In this document: piece by piece, positions 48,694 to 51,220 of the stretch
How the letters are laid out: every line of letters begins with the position of its first letter
Numbering within the stretch: position 1 is the stretch's first letter
DNA from: Elusimicrobiota bacterium
GTDB taxonomy: Bacteria > Elusimicrobiota > Elusimicrobia > UBA1565 > UBA9628
Reading direction: 5' to 3'
Assembly (NCBI GenBank): GCA_027452025.1
Contig: DAIDHI010000078.1
Span: forward strand, 1 to 51,220
DNA length: 51,220 nt
Translations under genes and position numbers: made by a program
Notes under the pieces: model-generated
Databases searched by the model: none
What the model was told of the DNA's origin: nothing
Seen by the model: the letters and a program-made list of their open reading frames with translations, nothing else

Positions 48694-48711
48694 GACCTCT
48701 TGAGGTAAAAT
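48683..48711 (+). promoter_or_regulatory. Promoter of the rhodanese-TlpA operon (leaderless type)
   Basis: TTGGAT (48683-48688), a 17-base spacer and TAAAAT (48706-48711) are followed by seven bases and the GTG at 48719. The -35 overlaps the last codons of the barrel gene. Confidence 0.55.
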
Positions 48712-48718
48712 CAAGCGC

Positions 48719-49189
48719 GTGGACATCCAAAACGGCATCAGCATGCTCCTTTTGACGGCGGCGCTGTCGCTGCCAAACGGCGCCCGCGCCTCCGCCTCCC
48801 GCGCGCAGTCGCCTCGATTGATCCAGCCGGCGCAGCTCGCCAAGCTCCTGAGCTTGCCCAAGGCGGCTCGGCCCGTCATCTTGCATGTGGGATTTCGCGT
48901 TCTCTACGAGCAGGCACACATCCCCGGGGCCGAATACATGGGCGCGGCCTCCGAGGCCGCGGGACTTGCCCGCCTGCGCGCTCGTCTCAAGACGCTGCCC
49001 AAGGACACCTTCGTCGTCCTCTACTGCGGCTGCTGTCCCTGGGGCAAATGCCCGAATATCAGGCCCGCGTACGCGGCGGCGAAGGCGCTGGGCTTTGCCA
49101 ACGTGAAGGCGCTGCAAATCGCGCGCAACTTCGGCGCCGACTGGGTCGATCAAGGCTATCCGGTCGCCTCGTCCGGCGCCAAACCATGA
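48719..49189 (+). CDS. Exported rhodanese-like protein
   Basis: This is a 156-residue protein: leader GISMLLLTAALSLPNGARAS, then a rhodanese fold (LIQPAQLAKLLS, VILHVGFRVLYEQAHIPGAE). The active-site loop is VVLYCGCCPWGKCPNIRPAY. Cys in C-G-C-C is at the sulfur-carrying place, and extra Cys (C-P-W-G-K-C) may form a disulfide or bind metal. Rhodaneses carry sulfane sulfur or act in redox handling. The neighbouring TlpA-like thioredoxin is coupled by ATGA, so the two probably serve extracytoplasmic thiol or persulfide chemistry. The GTG start is set by the promoter geometry. Confidence 0.82.
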   Translation: MDIQNGISMLLLTAALSLPNGARASASRAQSPRLIQPAQLAKLLSLPKAARPVILHVGFRVLYEQAHIPGAEYMGAASEAAGLARLRARLKTLPKDTFVVLYCGCCPWGKCPNIRPAYAAAKALGFANVKALQIARNFGADWVDQGYPVASSGAKP

Positions 49190-49695
49190 ATCGCCTCGCG
49201 CAACTGGTCTGGGTCCTGGCCGCCGCCATGCTGATCCCGGCGGCCTCCGGAGCCGGCCCTTCCAAACCGCCCCGCGCGCCCGCTTTCGCCGTCAAGACCA
49301 TCGACGGCCGGACCCTGGCGTCCTCCGCGCTCAAGGGCAACGTCGTCCTCGTCGATTTCTGGGCCACCTGGTGCGAGCCGTGCCGGACGGAGATCCCGGC
49401 CTTCGTGGCCTTGCAGAAGCGCTACGGGCCGAAAGGCCTCCAGATCGTCGGCATCTCCCTAGACGATGACGTCAAGACCGTGCGCGCGTTCTATCAGCGC
49501 TTTCAAATGAACTATCCGGTGGCGCTTGGAAACGCCGCGCTGGCCGAGCGCTTCGGCGGCGTGCTGGGCCTGCCGGTCGCCTTCCTCATCGACCGCGACG
49601 GAAACATCCGCGCCCGCCACGTAGGCCAAACCGACGCGGCCGTCTTCGAAAAGGAGATCAAGGATCTCCTGGAAAAACCTAGCCCTCGTTCTTGA
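49186..49695 (+). CDS. TlpA/ResA-like exported thioredoxin
   Basis: This is a 169-residue protein from ATG 49186 (ATGA with the rhodanese stop). The leader LVWVLAAAMLIPAASGAGPS is followed by FAVKTIDGRTLASSALKGNV. The redox site is VDFWATWCEPCRTEIPAF (W-C-E-P-C), with the cis-Pro segment VLGLPVAFLIDRDG. Members reduce disulfides in cytochrome c assembly, or peroxide-type substrates, in the periplasm. Pairing with a Cys-rich rhodanese suggests that protein as its partner. The end overlaps the convergent lipoprotein gene (49679-49695). Confidence 0.88.
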   Translation: MNRLAQLVWVLAAAMLIPAASGAGPSKPPRAPAFAVKTIDGRTLASSALKGNVVLVDFWATWCEPCRTEIPAFVALQKRYGPKGLQIVGISLDDDVKTVRAFYQRFQMNYPVALGNAALAERFGGVLGLPVAFLIDRDGNIRARHVGQTDAAVFEKEIKDLLEKPSPRS

Positions 49696-50512
49696 GCGCG
49701 GCCTTCTCCAAACCCTTGATCATCGCGTCGCGGGCCTTCTGGAACGTCAGGTAGAGGCGGACTTCCTTCCTCTTCTGCTGAGCCCGGGGAAGCTTCTTGA
49801 CGGCCTTTTTATTCTCGGTGACGACGAACCAGCGTCCCCAGAGGTTCTTGCCGGTCTTGCCGCTGTAGAAATCGCCTTCGAGGATCACCGGCGCGTAAAA
49901 GCGGTCGAAGAGGTAGCCGCCGCCGAACCACTCGACGCCCTCCTGCAAGACCTCTTCGCTCGCCACGCCCACGGCGGCCCAAACGTTGGCGGCCGCCTCG
50001 GCGACGATGACGCCCTGGGCCGCTCCTTCCCCGAAGCTGCTCGCCCATAGAAGGAAGAGCCAGCTCTCCCTGATCCGTCCATAGCCGTGGACCTTGACCC
50101 TCAAGACGGCGTCGGCGCCGAGTTTCCTCGCGAGCAGCGCGTATTGCTTTTGCGAAAGATCCGTCGACGTGCTGATGTCCAGAGCCAGCATCGCCTTCTC
50201 GACGTCCTGGCGCGGGATGGGACTGAAGAGATAGCTCGACGAAAGGCGGACCTCGAAAGCGTCGGCGAGGCTGCCCTCGAGCGCGGCCTGCAGGGACTCG
50301 GCCTGAGCCCTCTGCTGGGCGGCGCTCAGCGTCGAAGACGAGGAGACCGTCTCCAGATCGGCGAGCTTCTTGACCTTGAAGTCGAGGATCAGCGGAAGGA
50401 CGGCGACGCGCAGCTTGGCCGGAGGGTTGACCGAGAGGCCCTGCCTGCGCCAGGAGGCGCAGCCGCCGAGGACGACGAGGAGCGGCAAGAACAGGGCAAG
50501 GCGGCGCGCCAT
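49679..50512 (-). CDS. Predicted lipoprotein of unknown function
   Basis: This is a 277-residue protein. LALFLPLLVVLGGC is a lipobox (L-G-G-C, Cys near residue 18), so it is lipid-anchored after export. RVAVLPLILDFKVKKLADLE, an ALEGSLADAFEVRL helix and KLGADAVLRVKVHGYGRI resemble the N-domain of CsgG/GNA1162-like envelope lipoproteins, but similarity is loose. A hydrophobic segment (AAANVWAAVGVA) lies mid-protein, and the tail is Lys-rich. TATCAT six bases before the ATG suggests a leaderless message. It is monocistronic as far as seen. Confidence 0.7.
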   Translation of the reverse strand: MARRLALFLPLLVVLGGCASWRRQGLSVNPPAKLRVAVLPLILDFKVKKLADLETVSSSSTLSAAQQRAQAESLQAALEGSLADAFEVRLSSSYLFSPIPRQDVEKAMLALDISTSTDLSQKQYALLARKLGADAVLRVKVHGYGRIRESWLFLLWASSFGEGAAQGVIVAEAAANVWAAVGVASEEVLQEGVEWFGGGYLFDRFYAPVILEGDFYSGKTGKNLWGRWFVVTENKKAVKKLPRAQQKRKEVRLYLTFQKARDAMIKGLEKAALKNEG

Positions 50513-50518
50513 GCCCCC

Positions 50519-50524
50519 ATGATA
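50519..50524 (-). promoter_or_regulatory. -10 box of the lipoprotein gene (leaderless type)
   Basis: TATCAT (50524-50519 on the minus strand) is followed by six bases and the ATG at 50512. No clear -35. Confidence 0.45.
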
Positions 50525-50546
50525 GAAAACAATCCTGCCAGGACGG

Positions 50547-51220
50547 CTAGGCGCCCGCCCAGCCCGGAAGGCCCTTGGCCAGCGCCGACTTCGCCAGCGT
50601 TAGCGCCTGGCCGACGGCTTTCTCGTAGTCGCCGAAGACGGGGTGGATCGTCAGGCGCTCTCGGAAGAACTGCGCCCACTGGAACTCGGCGAAAGGCTCG
50701 GGGCTCTTCGCGTAGCCGCCGCGCTTGCGCACGTCGCCGGCGACGCTGCGGTAGGGGTCGTCGGCCATGCCGCGGACGTTTTCCGGCAAGTCGACCGGGT
50801 CGTACGGGCCTTTGCCGAACTGGTCGTAGGGGTAGACCCACTTCTCGGCCGTCATCCTGGCCCAGAACTGCTCCTCGGCCAGGCTCGAGAGGTCGGCCTT
50901 CACGGCGACATAGACGCGTTCGAGGCCCGTCTCCCACGCGGCGCGCACGAGGTGATGGTGGTCGATCAGATACATCCGGCCCCGCGGCCCCAGGACGACG
51001 GGCACGGCGTTGGCGCGCAGGAAGGCGTCGGTCCCGTCCTTCGACCTCAACTTCCCCAGCTTGGCGACCTTCTCGTCGACCTCGCGCAGGCCGACGGACA
51101 TCTGCGTGGGGCGCAGATCGAGCGGCGCGGCCGCGCGCAGGCCGCCGAGAGCCCCGTCCATCGCGGGGGCGGCGAGCGCCGGGCGCGCGGCGACGGCGGC
51201 CAGAGTCTCGGCCGGACGCT
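50547..51220 (-). CDS. ParB-like nuclease-domain protein (5-prime end outside window)
   Basis: The frame is open to the window edge, beginning RPAETLAAVAARPALAAPAM, an Ala/Pro-rich stretch like the exported leaders of other proteins here; ATG 51161 is internal. The domain has DLRPTQMSVGLREVDEKVAK, VVLGPRGRMYLIDHHHLVRA (the ParB/Srx-type box with H-H-H) and WVYPYDQFGKGPYDP. This fits the stand-alone ParBc_2-type family, found in secreted or cytosolic proteins of unknown role and unrelated to partitioning. The last 60 residues (WAQFFRERLTIHPVFGDYEK) are a helical tail. Judged to be partial. Confidence 0.78.
   Translation of the reverse strand, partial: RPAETLAAVAARPALAAPAMDGALGGLRAAAPLDLRPTQMSVGLREVDEKVAKLGKLRSKDGTDAFLRANAVPVVLGPRGRMYLIDHHHLVRAAWETGLERVYVAVKADLSSLAEEQFWARMTAEKWVYPYDQFGKGPYDPVDLPENVRGMADDPYRSVAGDVRKRGGYAKSPEPFAEFQWAQFFRERLTIHPVFGDYEKAVGQALTLAKSALAKGLPGWAGA

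Noticed and set aside
1-51220. tRNA, rRNA, insertion sequences, phage integrase
   Set aside because: No clover-leaf-like conserved TTCGA arms, rRNA blocks, transposase motifs or terminal inverted repeats were noticed by eye; a covariance-model scan would be needed to exclude tRNAs fully.

Overview
The window is high-GC bacterial DNA, gene-dense, with no stretch over 300 bases lacking a gene. I see no rRNA, tRNA, CRISPR array, transposase or integrase. Several proteins have long Ala/Pro-rich export leaders (43089-44417, the frame entering at 51220). There are also tail-fibre-like secreted repeat proteins, very many radical SAM enzymes and B12-binding radical SAM enzymes. Together these suggest an uncultured Gram-negative lineage such as Elusimicrobiota or a relative. 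That placement is an inference from style, not a proven assignment.

Layout. (1) 1-2956, minus strand: two secreted proteins, then the 3-prime remnant of an asparagine synthase gene overlapping the start of a family 2 glycosyltransferase. (2) 3056-9595, plus strand: a tight five-gene operon of Rieske protein, B12-type radical SAM, Gfo/Idh/MocA dehydrogenase, B12-type radical SAM and a nucleotidyltransferase-like protein. (3) 37107 down to 9582, minus strand: about 27.5 kb of back-to-back genes, mostly joined by 1-4 base NTGA or TGATG overlaps. It begins with two glycosyltransferases. It continues with ten radical SAM proteins (three with B12-type N-termini), two cytoplasmic-looking parallel beta-helix proteins and a metallo-beta-lactamase-like protein without its metal ligands. 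It ends with three GT-C membrane glycosyltransferases, AsnB, two SGNH hydrolases and two unknowns. A two-component system (39126-37167) lies just upstream on the same strand. (4) 39247-43112, plus: dodecin, NicO-type metal transporter, trehalose synthase, tandem USP protein and a small protein. (5) 47057-43089, minus: HEAT-repeat protein, DUF302 protein, Hpt-receiver-histidine kinase and an exported kinase-like protein. (6) 47235-49695, plus: PAP2 phosphatase, outer-membrane barrel, exported rhodanese and TlpA-like thioredoxin. (7) 51220-49679, minus: ParB-like protein (cut by the window edge) and a lipoprotein.

How the genes may work together. Regions 2 and 3 look like one large surface-glycan or glycoconjugate locus (GT2, GT4, GT-C, AsnB, SGNH, Gfo/Idh) in which an exceptional set of twelve radical SAM enzymes has been assembled, partly by tandem duplication. 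The substrate is not evident: there is no gap large enough for a conventional RiPP precursor gene. The two beta-helix proteins and the degenerate metallo-beta-lactamase protein are translationally coupled to the enzymes and are candidates for scaffold or substrate roles.

A second theme is transcription. At least nine genes have a sigma70-type -10 box (often extended TGn) placed 6-8 bases before the start codon, with no Shine-Dalgarno sequence, so their mRNAs should be leaderless. Genes inside operons and a few others (dodecin, DUF302, HEAT, the 42822 gene) use GGAGG-type sites instead.
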